This document shows, one piece after another, positions 52,501 to 62,186 of a stretch of 64,000 nucleotides of DNA; positions within the stretch are counted from its first letter, which is position 1; every line of letters starts with the position of its first letter. Below the pieces are notes generated by a model. That model was not told where the DNA came from. It did not search any database and was given only the letters and a program-made list of their open reading frames with translations. The position numbers and the translations under genes were made by a program. The DNA is from an uncultured Clostridia bacterium (GTDB taxonomy: Bacteria > Bacillota > Clostridia > UMGS1810), in the NCBI GenBank assembly GCA_934463165.1, contig CAKSJG010000005.1, positions 1 through 64,000 on the forward strand, written 5' to 3'.

Positions 52501-53432
52501 AGATAGTTCTTAATCCTCTCGGTGTACCTTCGCGAATGAATATCGGACAGGTTCTTGAAGTTCACCTCGGTTATGCCGCCAAGGCTCTCGGCTGGAAGAT
52601 TGCAACGCCGGTTTTCGACGGAGCAACGGAAAAAGATATTGCGGAAACGCAGAAAATGGCAGGAATGCCGCTTGACGGCAAAACCGTTCTTTATGACGGA
52701 AGAACCGGTGAAGCGTTTGACAGCCCTGTTACTGTCGGATACATGTATTACCTTAAACTGCATCATCTTGTTGACGATAAGATTCATGCCCGTTCAACCG
52801 GACCGTATTCACTTGTTACTCAGCAGCCGCTCGGCGGTAAAGCTCAGTTCGGCGGTCAGCGTTTCGGAGAAATGGAAGTTTGGGCTCTTGAAGCATACGG
52901 AGCAGCATATACACTTCAGGAAATACTCACCGTTAAATCCGATGACGTTGTCGGACGTGTAAAGACATATGAATCCATCGTAAAAGGCGAAAATATACCC
53001 AAGCCCGGTATTCCGGAGTCATTTAAAGTTCTTATCAAAGAGCTTCAGAGTCTCGGACTTGATGTTCAGGTGCTTGACGCAAACGATGAGATCATTCCTA
53101 TTCGTGAAAACGATGATGATGACGATCCGGATCTCAGACTTAATCTTGAGGGTAATGAGGATGATTTCTTTGAACCCTATGATTCATTTGATCCCAATGA
53201 TGAAGAGGATGACGATGATATTGAACCCGATGACAGCGAATTTGAGTCGGACGACACGGATGATGTTCTTGCAGGAATCCTTGATACTGATGATGGAGAT
53301 GATCTGGATTCGCTCGAAGCGCCCGATGTGCTTGATATGGGTGATGATTATATAGTAGATTTTGATGATATAGACGATATAGACGATATAGACAGTTCTA
53401 TAGACTCTACAGACGATTTTGGTGATCAATAA
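49593..53432 (+). CDS. rpoB: RNA polymerase beta subunit, with a long acidic tail
   Basis: The 1279-aa product holds the complete beta subunit: N-terminal [20 protein letters not shown], rifampicin region [33 protein letters not shown] (about residues 490-520), and the conserved [12 protein letters not shown] near 937. It ends with the clamp anchor [18 protein letters not shown]. The conserved protein stops near residue 1171. The last 107 or so residues are unusual: about half are Asp or Glu with a single basic residue, including a short DIDDID repeat. Such a tail is not needed for catalysis and may bind basic partners. It is followed 15 nt later by rpoC. Confidence 0.97.
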   Translation: [1279 protein letters not shown]

Positions 53433-53447
53433 GAAAGGAGATAGCTT

Positions 53448-56400
53448 ATGTCAGCATTTAATGATTTTGAATCCATAAAAATCGGTTTGGCTTCTCCGGA
53501 AAAGATCAGGGAATGGTCACACGGTGAAGTTAAAAAGCCGGAAACAATAAACTACAGAACTCTTAAACCGGAGAGAGACGGTCTGTTTTGCGAAAAAATA
53601 TTCGGACCTCAGAAGGACTGGGAGTGTTACTGCGGTAAATACAAGAGAATCAGATATAAGGGCATTGTCTGCGACAGATGCGGAGTTGAGGTTACACGTT
53701 CCAAGGTAAGGAGAGAACGCATGGGTCACATTGAACTTGCCGCTCCCGTATCGCATATATGGTATTTTAAAGGTATTCCGAGCCGCATGGGTCTTATACT
53801 TGATATGTCTCCGAGAATTCTTGAAAGAATTCTTTACTTTGCGGCATATGTGGTAATCGATCCCGGGAAAACGGATCTTGAAGAGAAACAAACTTTGAGT
53901 GAAAAAGAATACAGAGATTATACCGAAAAATACGGTACTGACGGCTTTAAGGCATCTATGGGTGCCGAGGCTGTCAAAGAGCTTCTCTTGAAAATCGACC
54001 TTGAAGAGCTTTCGGCTCAGCTTAAAGAGGAGCTTGATGCATCGCAGGGACAAAAGAAGATAAGAATTGCGAAAAGACTTGAAGTTGTGGAAGCATTCAG
54101 AATATCGGGCAACAAACCCGAATGGATGATAATGGATGCCGTTCCGGTAATTCCGCCTGAAATCAGACCTATGGTACAGCTCGACGGCGGAAGATTTGCC
54201 ACATCGGACCTCAATGATCTTTACAGAAGAGTAATAAACCGTAACAACAGACTTAAGAGACTTCTTGAGCTTGAAGCACCCGATATTATAGTGCGCAACG
54301 AAAAGAGAATGCTTCAGGAAGCTGTTGATGCACTTATTGATAACGGCAGAAGAGGCAGACCCGTTACGGGTCCCGGAAACCGTCCGCTCAAATCACTTTC
54401 GGATATGCTGAAAGGTAAACAGGGACGTTTCCGTCAGAACCTTCTCGGTAAGCGTGTTGACTATTCCGGACGTTCGGTTATAGTTGTCGGTCCGACGCTT
54501 AAGATTTATCAGTGCGGACTTCCTAAGGAAATGGCGCTCGAACTCTTTAAGCCTTTTGTAATGAAAAAACTTGTTGAAGACGGTTTATGCCACAATATAA
54601 AGAGCGCAAAGCGCATGGTTGAAAGAGTAAGACCGGAAGTTTGGGATATGCTTGAAGATGTTATCAAAGAACATCCGGTATTTCTGAACCGTGCTCCTAC
54701 GCTTCACAGACTCGGTATTCAGGCTTTTGAACCCGTCCTTGTTGAGGGCAGAGCTATAAAGCTTCATCCGCTTGTTTGTACGGCATTTAACGCCGACTTC
54801 GATGGTGACCAGATGGCTGTCCATGTTCCGCTTTCACCCGAAGCACAGGCAGAAGCAAGAATTCTGATGCTTTCGGCAAATAACCTTCTTAAACCTCAGG
54901 ATGGTAAACCGGTTATCGTACCTACGCAGGATATGGTTCTCGGCAGTTATTATCTTACGATTATAAAGGCTAAAGAGGTTAAGATAACGGATCCCGGCGA
55001 CAGCGGATTTGAAACAGGCGATATCGTATGCTATTTAAGCAATCAGGAATTTAACAAAAACAGCAAAAAGGCTATAAAGACAGGAAAGAGCCTTGTTAAG
55101 ATAAACGAAGAGCTTGAAAAAGAGGGCAAAAAACCTGCATTATTTACTGAGGAAGGGTGCTTCCCGGGAGAGATGGGAGAAGGGAAGTATTTTACCAACT
55201 TTGATGAAGTTCTTATGGCATACGGAAGAGGTGTTCTCGGTCTTCATGCCCCGATTAAGGTTATTAACACCGTAACTGTTGACGGTAAGGAAGTATCGGG
55301 AATAATCGATGCAACAGCAGGTAAAATCATATTTAATGAAAATATTCCGCAGGATATCAGACTTGTCGACAGAAGTGTTGAAGGTCCGCTCACTCTTGAG
55401 ATAGGCATGAACTTTACAGCAGATAAGAAAGGCCTCGGAAAAATCTTTGATAACTGTATCAAAGAACACGGAACCACGGTTACTGCCGAAGTTCTTGACC
55501 ATATAAAAGCTTTGGGATATAAATATTCCACAAAGGGTGCGCTTACAATCAGTGTTTCGGATATTATCATTCCGGAAACAAAGCAGGAGCATCTTGATGC
55601 CGCTCAGGTAGAGGTAGATAAGATTACAAAGCAGTATAAACGCGGTCTTATCAGCAATGAAGAAAGATACGGAAAAGTCATTACGGCATGGAATAAGGCT
55701 GTTAGTGATATTTCCGATGACCTTATTGATAATCTCGACCAGTACAACCCGATATACATGATGGCTACATCCGGTGCCCGTGGTAGTAAGGATCAGATTA
55801 AGCAGCTTGCCGGTATGCGTGGTCTTATGGCCGATACATCCGGACGCGCAATAGAGATTCCTATTAAAGCCAACTTCCGTGAAGGTCTTAACGTTTTGGA
55901 ATATTTTATATCGACACACGGTGCACGTAAAGGTCTTGCCGATACGGCTCTTCGTACAGCCGATTCGGGCTACCTCACAAGAAGACTTGTTGATGTATCG
56001 CAGGATGTTATCATACGTCAGGAAGACTGCGGTGTAGAACACGGTGTTGTTGCAAAAGCTATTACAGACGGCAACGAGGTAATTGAAGGACTCAAAGACA
56101 GACTTTGCGGAAGAGTATCGATGCACGATGTTATAAATCCCGAAACGGGAGAGATCATCGTTCATGCGGATGAACTTATAAATGAAGAAATAGCAGGTGA
56201 AATCTGTGATGCAGGCATAACAGAAGTTGAAATAAGAAGTATTCTGACATGTAAGGCAAGAATCGGTGTATGCGCTAAGTGTTACGGTTCCAACCTTGCA
56301 TCCGGCCAGCTTGTTAATGCCGGTGAGGCTGTCGGTATTATCGCAGCTCAGTCTATCGGTGAACCGGGTACACAGCTTACCATGAGAACATTCCATACGG

Positions 56401-57194
56401 GCGGTGTTGCCGGAGACGATATCACACAGGGTCTCCCCAGAGTCGAAGAACTTTTCGAAGCTCGCAGACCTAAGGGTGTTGCTATTCTTGCTACCGAAGA
56501 CGGCACGGTTTCTATAGAAGAAAACAAAAAGAAACGTGAAGTAATCATTACGGATGAAAACGGAATGACAAATAATTACCTCATTCCTTACGGCTCAAGA
56601 CTTAAAGTCAGCGAGGGTCAAAAGGTTTCGGCAGGTGATGAACTTACGGAGGGTTCAATTTATCCTCAGGATCTTCTTGCAATTAAGGGCAAGATTTCAG
56701 ATCAGGCAGGTCTTACGGCTGTTACGGATTATCTCACGAGAGAGGTTCAGCGTGTATACAGACTGCAGGGTATTGATATCAACGATAAGCATATTGAAGT
56801 TATTGTACGCCAGATGATCAGAAAGGTAAGAATTGAGGATCCGGGCGACAGTGACCTGCTTATAGGTTCAATGGTTGACCGTGCTGAATTTGAGGCTGTT
56901 AAAGAGAAAATGGCATCCGAAGGGAAAGCAGAGCCTACAAGTAAACCTGTTCTTCTCGGTATTACAAAAACCGCTCTTGCAACAGATTCATTCCTTTCGG
57001 CAGCATCATTCCAGGAGACGACAAGAGTCCTTACCGATGCAGCTATAAAGGGTAAAAAGGATCCGCTTGTCGGTCTTAAAGAAAACGTTATCATCGGTAA
57101 ACTCATCCCTGCAGGTACGGGACTTCCGGTTTACCAGAATGTTGAAGTTGTAACGCCGATCATTCATGCAGATGATTACATGGAAACAAAATAA
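53448..57194 (+). CDS. rpoC: RNA polymerase beta' subunit
   Basis: The 1248-aa product is a normal Firmicute beta' subunit: zinc motif CYCGKYKRIRYKGIVCDRCG near residue 60, catalytic magnesium motif NADFDGDQMAVH near 452, bridge helix and trigger-loop region GARGSKDQIKQLAGMRG near 780, and second zinc-binding cluster CKARIGVCAKC near 945. It forms the clamp and active site with beta. AAAGGAG stands 7 nt before the ATG, overlapping the end of the rpoB transcript spacer. A terminator follows at 57237. Confidence 0.98.
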   Translation: MSAFNDFESIKIGLASPEKIREWSHGEVKKPETINYRTLKPERDGLFCEKIFGPQKDWECYCGKYKRIRYKGIVCDRCGVEVTRSKVRRERMGHIELAAPVSHIWYFKGIPSRMGLILDMSPRILERILYFAAYVVIDPGKTDLEEKQTLSEKEYRDYTEKYGTDGFKASMGAEAVKELLLKIDLEELSAQLKEELDASQGQKKIRIAKRLEVVEAFRISGNKPEWMIMDAVPVIPPEIRPMVQLDGGRFATSDLNDLYRRVINRNNRLKRLLELEAPDIIVRNEKRMLQEAVDALIDNGRRGRPVTGPGNRPLKSLSDMLKGKQGRFRQNLLGKRVDYSGRSVIVVGPTLKIYQCGLPKEMALELFKPFVMKKLVEDGLCHNIKSAKRMVERVRPEVWDMLEDVIKEHPVFLNRAPTLHRLGIQAFEPVLVEGRAIKLHPLVCTAFNADFDGDQMAVHVPLSPEAQAEARILMLSANNLLKPQDGKPVIVPTQDMVLGSYYLTIIKAKEVKITDPGDSGFETGDIVCYLSNQEFNKNSKKAIKTGKSLVKINEELEKEGKKPALFTEEGCFPGEMGEGKYFTNFDEVLMAYGRGVLGLHAPIKVINTVTVDGKEVSGIIDATAGKIIFNENIPQDIRLVDRSVEGPLTLEIGMNFTADKKGLGKIFDNCIKEHGTTVTAEVLDHIKALGYKYSTKGALTISVSDIIIPETKQEHLDAAQVEVDKITKQYKRGLISNEERYGKVITAWNKAVSDISDDLIDNLDQYNPIYMMATSGARGSKDQIKQLAGMRGLMADTSGRAIEIPIKANFREGLNVLEYFISTHGARKGLADTALRTADSGYLTRRLVDVSQDVIIRQEDCGVEHGVVAKAITDGNEVIEGLKDRLCGRVSMHDVINPETGEIIVHADELINEEIAGEICDAGITEVEIRSILTCKARIGVCAKCYGSNLASGQLVNAGEAVGIIAAQSIGEPGTQLTMRTFHTGGVAGDDITQGLPRVEELFEARRPKGVAILATEDGTVSIEENKKKREVIITDENGMTNNYLIPYGSRLKVSEGQKVSAGDELTEGSIYPQDLLAIKGKISDQAGLTAVTDYLTREVQRVYRLQGIDINDKHIEVIVRQMIRKVRIEDPGDSDLLIGSMVDRAEFEAVKEKMASEGKAEPTSKPVLLGITKTALATDSFLSAASFQETTRVLTDAAIKGKKDPLVGLKENVIIGKLIPAGTGLPVYQNVEVVTPIIHADDYMETK

Positions 57195-57236
57195 CATAAA
57201 CTTTAAGTTATAAAAATCGCACCTCGTGAAAAGTGT

Positions 57237-57288
57237 GACACAAAAAGTTCCGTAAGACTCAAAAGAGTTTTACGGAATTTTTTGTGTC
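57237..57288 (+). terminator. Terminator after rpoC
   Basis: A long stem pairs GACACAAAAA plus GTTCCGTAAGACTC with GAGTTTTACGGAA plus TTTTTTGTGTC, with a small loop and one bulge. Confidence 0.8.
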
Positions 57289-57885
57289 TGATTATTTATC
57301 GGATTATATAAAGCAAATTTTTGAGCAAAATGTAATTTCATCAATTGAATTTTCGGTTGTAATTATTTTGCTTTTAGCTCTCACAAAGCCGGTTATGAAA
57401 AGATACACGGCAGGTTTTCGATATTATTCGTGGCTTGCGGTTATGCTTATTTTTCCGGTACCGTTCGGAAAACTCGGTATAAGCTATAAGGTTCCGATAC
57501 GCCTATGCTTGTGGGAATTATTCACCCGTTTATCCTATTAAGCGAAAACGAGTTTTTAAATGATGAGCTGCATTTTATATTTCGCCACGAACTGATACAT
57601 TACAAACGAAAAGATATTTTGTATCAGCTTATTACGTTAATTTTTATATCGCTCAACTGGTATAACCCTTTTGCTTACATTATGGCACGGGCAATAGAAA
57701 TTGACGGCGAAACGGTTGATTATTATGACAAGGATAATGACCATACCACTTTTATTGATGATAGTGGAAGAATGATTGTTTCTCTCGGTTTTGACAACAG
57801 AATGAATATCGACTGCCACGGATATAATATGTATAATGAGAACGGCGGCATAAATCCGAACGCAATGATGCACATAGTACCGTAA
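57284..57885 (+). pseudogene. Mosaic M56 (BlaR1-like) peptidase remnant
   Basis: GTG 57284 opens about 75 residues with a membrane segment (IEFSVVIILLLALTKPVM) and M56 N-terminal look. The frame then breaks near 57510, and a second frame gives TPMLVGIIHPFILL and the zinc motif HELIH, then NWYNPFAYIMARAIEIDGE. After that comes an unrelated end (YDKDNDHTTFIDDSGRMI..., ending GINPNAMMHIVP). It looks like an M56 gene with an internal deletion whose 3' part was joined to the end of another gene. It is not expected to be functional. Confidence 0.55.
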
Positions 57886-57943
57886 TTATAGGATATGATA
57901 CCGCGCGCTCCGGCATTAGCCCTGTGTTTTGCACCAAAAATTA

Positions 57944-57983
57944 AAAGGCTATGAAATACTTTAAAAGTAAATTCATAGCCTTT
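57944..57983. terminator. Bidirectional terminator
   Basis: AAAGGCTATGAA (57944-57955) pairs with TTCATAGCCTTT (57972-57983). It separates the M56 debris from the minus-strand gene below. Confidence 0.7.
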
Positions 57984-58038
57984 GGTTTTGGCAGATTACA
58001 AACCGATAACTGCTTTTATTTGGTTATACCATTATAAA

Positions 58039-60615
58039 TTATTTTTTAATACATTTTGTAACGGTAGCTTCATCAACCTTATCCGCAATGCACACAACGA
58101 CAATATTTCCTTTTTGAACTATTACAGGACTGTTCAGCTTAGTCATTTCGGCAGGCATATAGGTTCTGTAATCGTTTTTCTTGTTTTCTATACGTTTTTT
58201 CACCTTTTCAACAAGAGCTTTTGCGCTCTTTTCGGAGTCTGCTTCAAACACGGCTATTTCTTCTGCCGTTGATCCTCCGCCGAGATAAAGCGCAGCGGAA
58301 CATATTGTTTTTGTATCGGGATTATAATTCGATACGGTGAGTGTATCGCTTACTTTTGCAAGCTTGTCTTTAAATTTAACGGCAGAAAGAACATTTTCTG
58401 CAATTTTTACGGTGTCGTATTTTCCGCCGCCTTTAAATACCTTTTTGACGGTTTTGGTCATTTTTTTGTTGCTGCCGACTCCGACTGCATGCGTCTTGAA
58501 ATATTCCGTAAGCTCTCTGTAACCGCTCGGATTAAGGTGTATTCCGTCCGAACTGTCTGCCGCAGGGAGATATCCGTCCTCTCCTGCAAATTTTGAGTTG
58601 CTGTCAATATAATAGCATTCTTTTTCTTTTGCAAGTTCAATAAGTTTTTCGTTAAATTTTTTGACAGTATCGTTTTTAATCGTCGAAGATGACGATTTCG
58701 CTTGTGATACGGGCATAATGGATTCAATATAAATCAGCGTTCCGGGCATTTCTTCTTTAACTCGGTCGATAAATGACGAATATCTTTTCAGGTATCCTTC
58801 CGGATCATTATAGCTTATCTCATTTGTTCCGAGCATGATATATATTTTTCCCACTTTGTCCATATCGCGAAGTGTTTCAATAACGGTTTTTCCGCTGTCA
58901 AGCGCCGAATTTTCAAGCTTTTGAGTATTAAGTCCCGTCTGACAAATGAACGTCGAGTTTAAACCGGAAAAGAATTTTATTCCCATTGTCAGTGAGTCAC
59001 CGATAAACACTGCATCGTCAAAATATGAATCATCTACTTTGTCGAGCTCAGGAACCACGCCGTAGCTTACGTCGGGAACATTGGTGTATGTTGATGTTTT
59101 TGAGAATGCAGTTATTTTGGCAAGGTTGTTATCTGTCATAAACATATTTTGGTTATAAAGCATTAAAACATCCTTTATTCCGTTTGAATACAGATATTCA
59201 AAAATATCGTCGGTAAAATAACGCATGTCAATCATGTATATCTCACTGTAATGATTAGCCAAAAACGGTGCAAGAGAATGTGCGTACGAATCTTTTATAA
59301 CCGCAAGCTTTTTACCGGTTTTACAATTGCTTTTTATAACGGAGAGTGCATGATTACCGTCGAGGTAATATGAGTATTTGTCTTTTGTTGAAAGTTTCTT
59401 TTCGTTATAAAGAGTATCAAGCTTTTCATTATCCGCCGGAAAGCTTACCGAAGCTTTAAAGCCTTTGTCAAGAGTGTATTTAAATATACTGTCGGCTTCG
59501 GTGCTTGGGAATCCCGAGTTTGACCATGTTGTACCGCAGAAGTCTTCTGATTTTGTTTCTCTTTTAAAATGCTCCAAACCGTACGGCTCATATGAAAGCG
59601 CTTTTCCGAGAGCATTATATGTCCAATAGCTTCCGAGTGCTGTCTGATGATGGTCGGTGCGGTAATATATATATTCGTTTTTGTGTTTTTCAAGAGTTTG
59701 TTTGGTATCTGCGACGGTTACGTTTTTCTGATCCTTAAATGCGGCATTAAGCCTGTTTTGGATATCTCCGTATACATTGCTGTAAGCAAATGCCGGCAGT
59801 TTGTCCTTCATAATTTCATATGCCGACGGCACAACGGCAAGCGTGATATTATATCGGCTTACTGCAGCAAGATCCCCTATTGCCTTAATGTTGGAATCGA
59901 TATTGTCATACGTAAGTTCCGATGCATTTTCAATGAGATAATTGTCCTTGCACATCAGAATATCGTGATTTTCTTTTTTTCCTGTCATACGCTCATAACG
60001 TCTTTTCATCGATACAAATGAATTACGGAATACAAACTGATCGGAAACATAGCTTTCAAATCCGGTCATAAAGCTTCCGTCCGTAAGCGATGTAAAAGAT
60101 ATATCCGGAAACTGTGCGAGCGTTCTGTTTTCCATCTCCGAAATTTTATCCGCAGGGGCAAGCAAATTGAGAACAAGCAACAGAGTCAAAAATCCCGGAA
60201 TCAGCAGACATGAGATCTTCCGTGCATTGTCTTTTTGACATATGCATTTTAAAAACTCTTTGATTTTATATAACACGCTTCCGTTTGGGTCAGACTGCAT
60301 GTAGCTTGTCATATCGGGAAACATATCTTTCAGAGAGTGGATTATTATATCTCCGTCTTTATCGTAGTCCGTGTTTTCATCGGGTTTGTTTTTTATATTA
60401 ATCGAAAATGACTTTCTCTCTTTTTTGGATGCATGTGTTTTTTCGGCTTTGACGGCTGCCGAACTTTTTTCGTATGCGGCGGGGTTTTTGCTTTTTTCAA
60501 GAAACCGTTTGAACATTTCTTCTTCATGCAAAAACAAATCGTCAAGATCGGAATCCGATTTGTTTGATGCTTCACCCGCGGTATTTACTTTTGTTTTATT
60601 TAAATTATCATTCAT
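58039..60615 (-). CDS. DHHW-SGNH-DUF4358 fusion protein (cell-surface acyl-transfer partner)
   Basis: The 858-aa protein has a charged cytoplasmic start (about 1-125) and a membrane segment around 133-152. A DHHW/AlgX-like domain follows (about 160-500, with MENRTLAQFPDIS and YYRTDHHQT). Next is an SGNH hydrolase (GDSLTMG near 538, LGTNE near 600, DGIHLNPSGY near 690, the catalytic Asp-His). The last part from about 731 is DUF4358 (YMPAEMTKLNSPVIVQKG near 820). In related Clostridia these pieces are usually separate genes beside an MBOAT gene. Here the MBOAT gene lies 19 bp upstream on the same strand. Together they should carry acyl groups, probably acetyl, through the membrane (MBOAT) and attach them to a surface polymer (SGNH/DHHW). 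Confidence 0.85.
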   Translation of the reverse strand: MNDNLNKTKVNTAGEASNKSDSDLDDLFLHEEEMFKRFLEKSKNPAAYEKSSAAVKAEKTHASKKERKSFSINIKNKPDENTDYDKDGDIIIHSLKDMFPDMTSYMQSDPNGSVLYKIKEFLKCICQKDNARKISCLLIPGFLTLLLVLNLLAPADKISEMENRTLAQFPDISFTSLTDGSFMTGFESYVSDQFVFRNSFVSMKRRYERMTGKKENHDILMCKDNYLIENASELTYDNIDSNIKAIGDLAAVSRYNITLAVVPSAYEIMKDKLPAFAYSNVYGDIQNRLNAAFKDQKNVTVADTKQTLEKHKNEYIYYRTDHHQTALGSYWTYNALGKALSYEPYGLEHFKRETKSEDFCGTTWSNSGFPSTEADSIFKYTLDKGFKASVSFPADNEKLDTLYNEKKLSTKDKYSYYLDGNHALSVIKSNCKTGKKLAVIKDSYAHSLAPFLANHYSEIYMIDMRYFTDDIFEYLYSNGIKDVLMLYNQNMFMTDNNLAKITAFSKTSTYTNVPDVSYGVVPELDKVDDSYFDDAVFIGDSLTMGIKFFSGLNSTFICQTGLNTQKLENSALDSGKTVIETLRDMDKVGKIYIMLGTNEISYNDPEGYLKRYSSFIDRVKEEMPGTLIYIESIMPVSQAKSSSSTIKNDTVKKFNEKLIELAKEKECYYIDSNSKFAGEDGYLPAADSSDGIHLNPSGYRELTEYFKTHAVGVGSNKKMTKTVKKVFKGGGKYDTVKIAENVLSAVKFKDKLAKVSDTLTVSNYNPDTKTICSAALYLGGGSTAEEIAVFEADSEKSAKALVEKVKKRIENKKNDYRTYMPAEMTKLNSPVIVQKGNIVVVCIADKVDEATVTKCIKK

Positions 60616-60634
60616 TTATATTCGCCTCCCGTCT

Positions 60635-62074
60635 TTAGAATCTGAAATATAAGAACGGATTGTATGTGTCATCAACAAGATATGCTATGCACACAAACAT
60701 TATAATGAAAGAAAGCAGCGGTTTGAGCCAGAAAAGCTTTCCTTTTGTAAGGTTGTTAAAAAACTTTTTCGGCCCCGGTGTAGCTCCGATAATTGCGCAT
60801 ATAAATATTATTGCATATGAAAACAGTCTGTATAAAAACAGGTTGTCCGTAATTCCAAAGTCGGTAACGTTAAACATATGTCCGATATATGCAAATGCAG
60901 CGGTGAAATTTTCTGATGCAAACAGTACCCATCCGATCATAACAATAACCATAGAGTATATGTGCTTGACAAATGACGGCCATTTGTCGATTTTTTCGCC
61001 TATAAAGCGTTTTTCGATTATGAGAAGTATTCCGTAATACAATCCCCATGCCAAAAAGTTAAAGCTTGCTCCGTGCCACATACCCGTAAGAAGCCACACG
61101 ATAAGCAAATTGGTATATCTGCGGATTACGGCTCTTTTTTCGTTTGAAAGCTTAATTCCCAAAAACGGTTTTTTGCCTTCGTAATTCTCGGCATAAACTC
61201 TGCTGCCCCCGAGAGGAATATATACGTATTCCTTAAACCAGCTGCTGAGACTGATGTGCCATCTTCTCCAGAATTCCGTAATACTTTTTGAAATGTACGG
61301 ATAATTAAAGTTTTCGCAAAATTCAAAGCCGAACATCTTTCCGAGACCGATAGCCATATCTGAATAACCGGAAAAATCATAATATATCTGGAATGTATAT
61401 GCAGCTATTCCGAGCCATGCCGAAAGCATCGATATATGCCCGCCGCCGTTTGTGATCTCCCAAAGCTTGCCGACATTGTTTGCAATAAGCACTTTTTTTG
61501 CAAGACCGGCACAGAATCTGTAAAGACCTTCGCTGAACATGTGAATTTTTTGAGGATGATACGGAAGCTGCTCCGCAATATCATCATAGCGCACAATAGG
61601 ACCGGCTATAAGCTGCGGGAAGAACGTCAGATAAAGTCCGAAAGAAACAAAGCTTCTTTGAAGTTTTGTTTTGCCTCTGTATACATCGATGCAGTATGAA
61701 AGTGCCTGAAATGTATAAAATGAAATTCCGACAGGAAGCGCAAGTTTTAAAAGCGGGATGTTTGTTCTTATCACGGAGTTCACGCTTGATATAAAGAAAT
61801 CGGAATATTTAAATATAAACAGCAGCCCGATATTTACGGCTACCGTAAACGCCATTGCACCTTTGCTTTTTGATTTGTCAAGCACAAAGCCCATACCGTA
61901 GTTAAATATTGCCGAGAACAACATAAGGGTAATGTATGTCGGTTCACCCCATGCATAAAATACGAGACTGAGTACAAAAAGTGTGAAATTCTTCCATTGT
62001 CCGGGCACGACGGCATAAATAAAAATCGTCGGGATCAAAAAGTAAAACAAAAATAATACACTTGAAAAAACCAT
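60635..62074 (-). CDS. MBOAT-family membrane O-acyltransferase (AlgI/DltB-like)
   Basis: A 479-aa integral membrane protein with the MBOAT signature LLTGMWHGASFNFLAWGLYYG (about residue 330), which holds the active-site His. The conserved N-terminal FSSVLFLFYFL, and the ARAP/IVRYDD-type loops (GPIVRYDDIAEQL near 170) are also present. The start at 62074 has GGGG 11 nt upstream; an 8-residue longer start lacks support. It is co-transcribed with the DHHW-SGNH-DUF4358 fusion, the expected partner. Confidence 0.9.
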   Translation of the reverse strand: MVFSSVLFLFYFLIPTIFIYAVVPGQWKNFTLFVLSLVFYAWGEPTYITLMLFSAIFNYGMGFVLDKSKSKGAMAFTVAVNIGLLFIFKYSDFFISSVNSVIRTNIPLLKLALPVGISFYTFQALSYCIDVYRGKTKLQRSFVSFGLYLTFFPQLIAGPIVRYDDIAEQLPYHPQKIHMFSEGLYRFCAGLAKKVLIANNVGKLWEITNGGGHISMLSAWLGIAAYTFQIYYDFSGYSDMAIGLGKMFGFEFCENFNYPYISKSITEFWRRWHISLSSWFKEYVYIPLGGSRVYAENYEGKKPFLGIKLSNEKRAVIRRYTNLLIVWLLTGMWHGASFNFLAWGLYYGILLIIEKRFIGEKIDKWPSFVKHIYSMVIVMIGWVLFASENFTAAFAYIGHMFNVTDFGITDNLFLYRLFSYAIIFICAIIGATPGPKKFFNNLTKGKLFWLKPLLSFIIMFVCIAYLVDDTYNPFLYFRF

Positions 62075-62186
62075 TACATTAAACACCCCTATAAACACAA
62101 TAATTAATTATAACATAATACGACAAAAAAGTCTATATAAATTTTTTATAAAATATAAAATATTTATATATTGTGGGTGTTTGCAA

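Noticed and set aside
55140..56396. 418-codon open frame antisense to rpoC
   Set aside because: It lies wholly inside rpoC on the opposite strand, lacks a ribosome site and encodes Cys/Phe/Ile-rich nonsense; it results from rpoC codon use.
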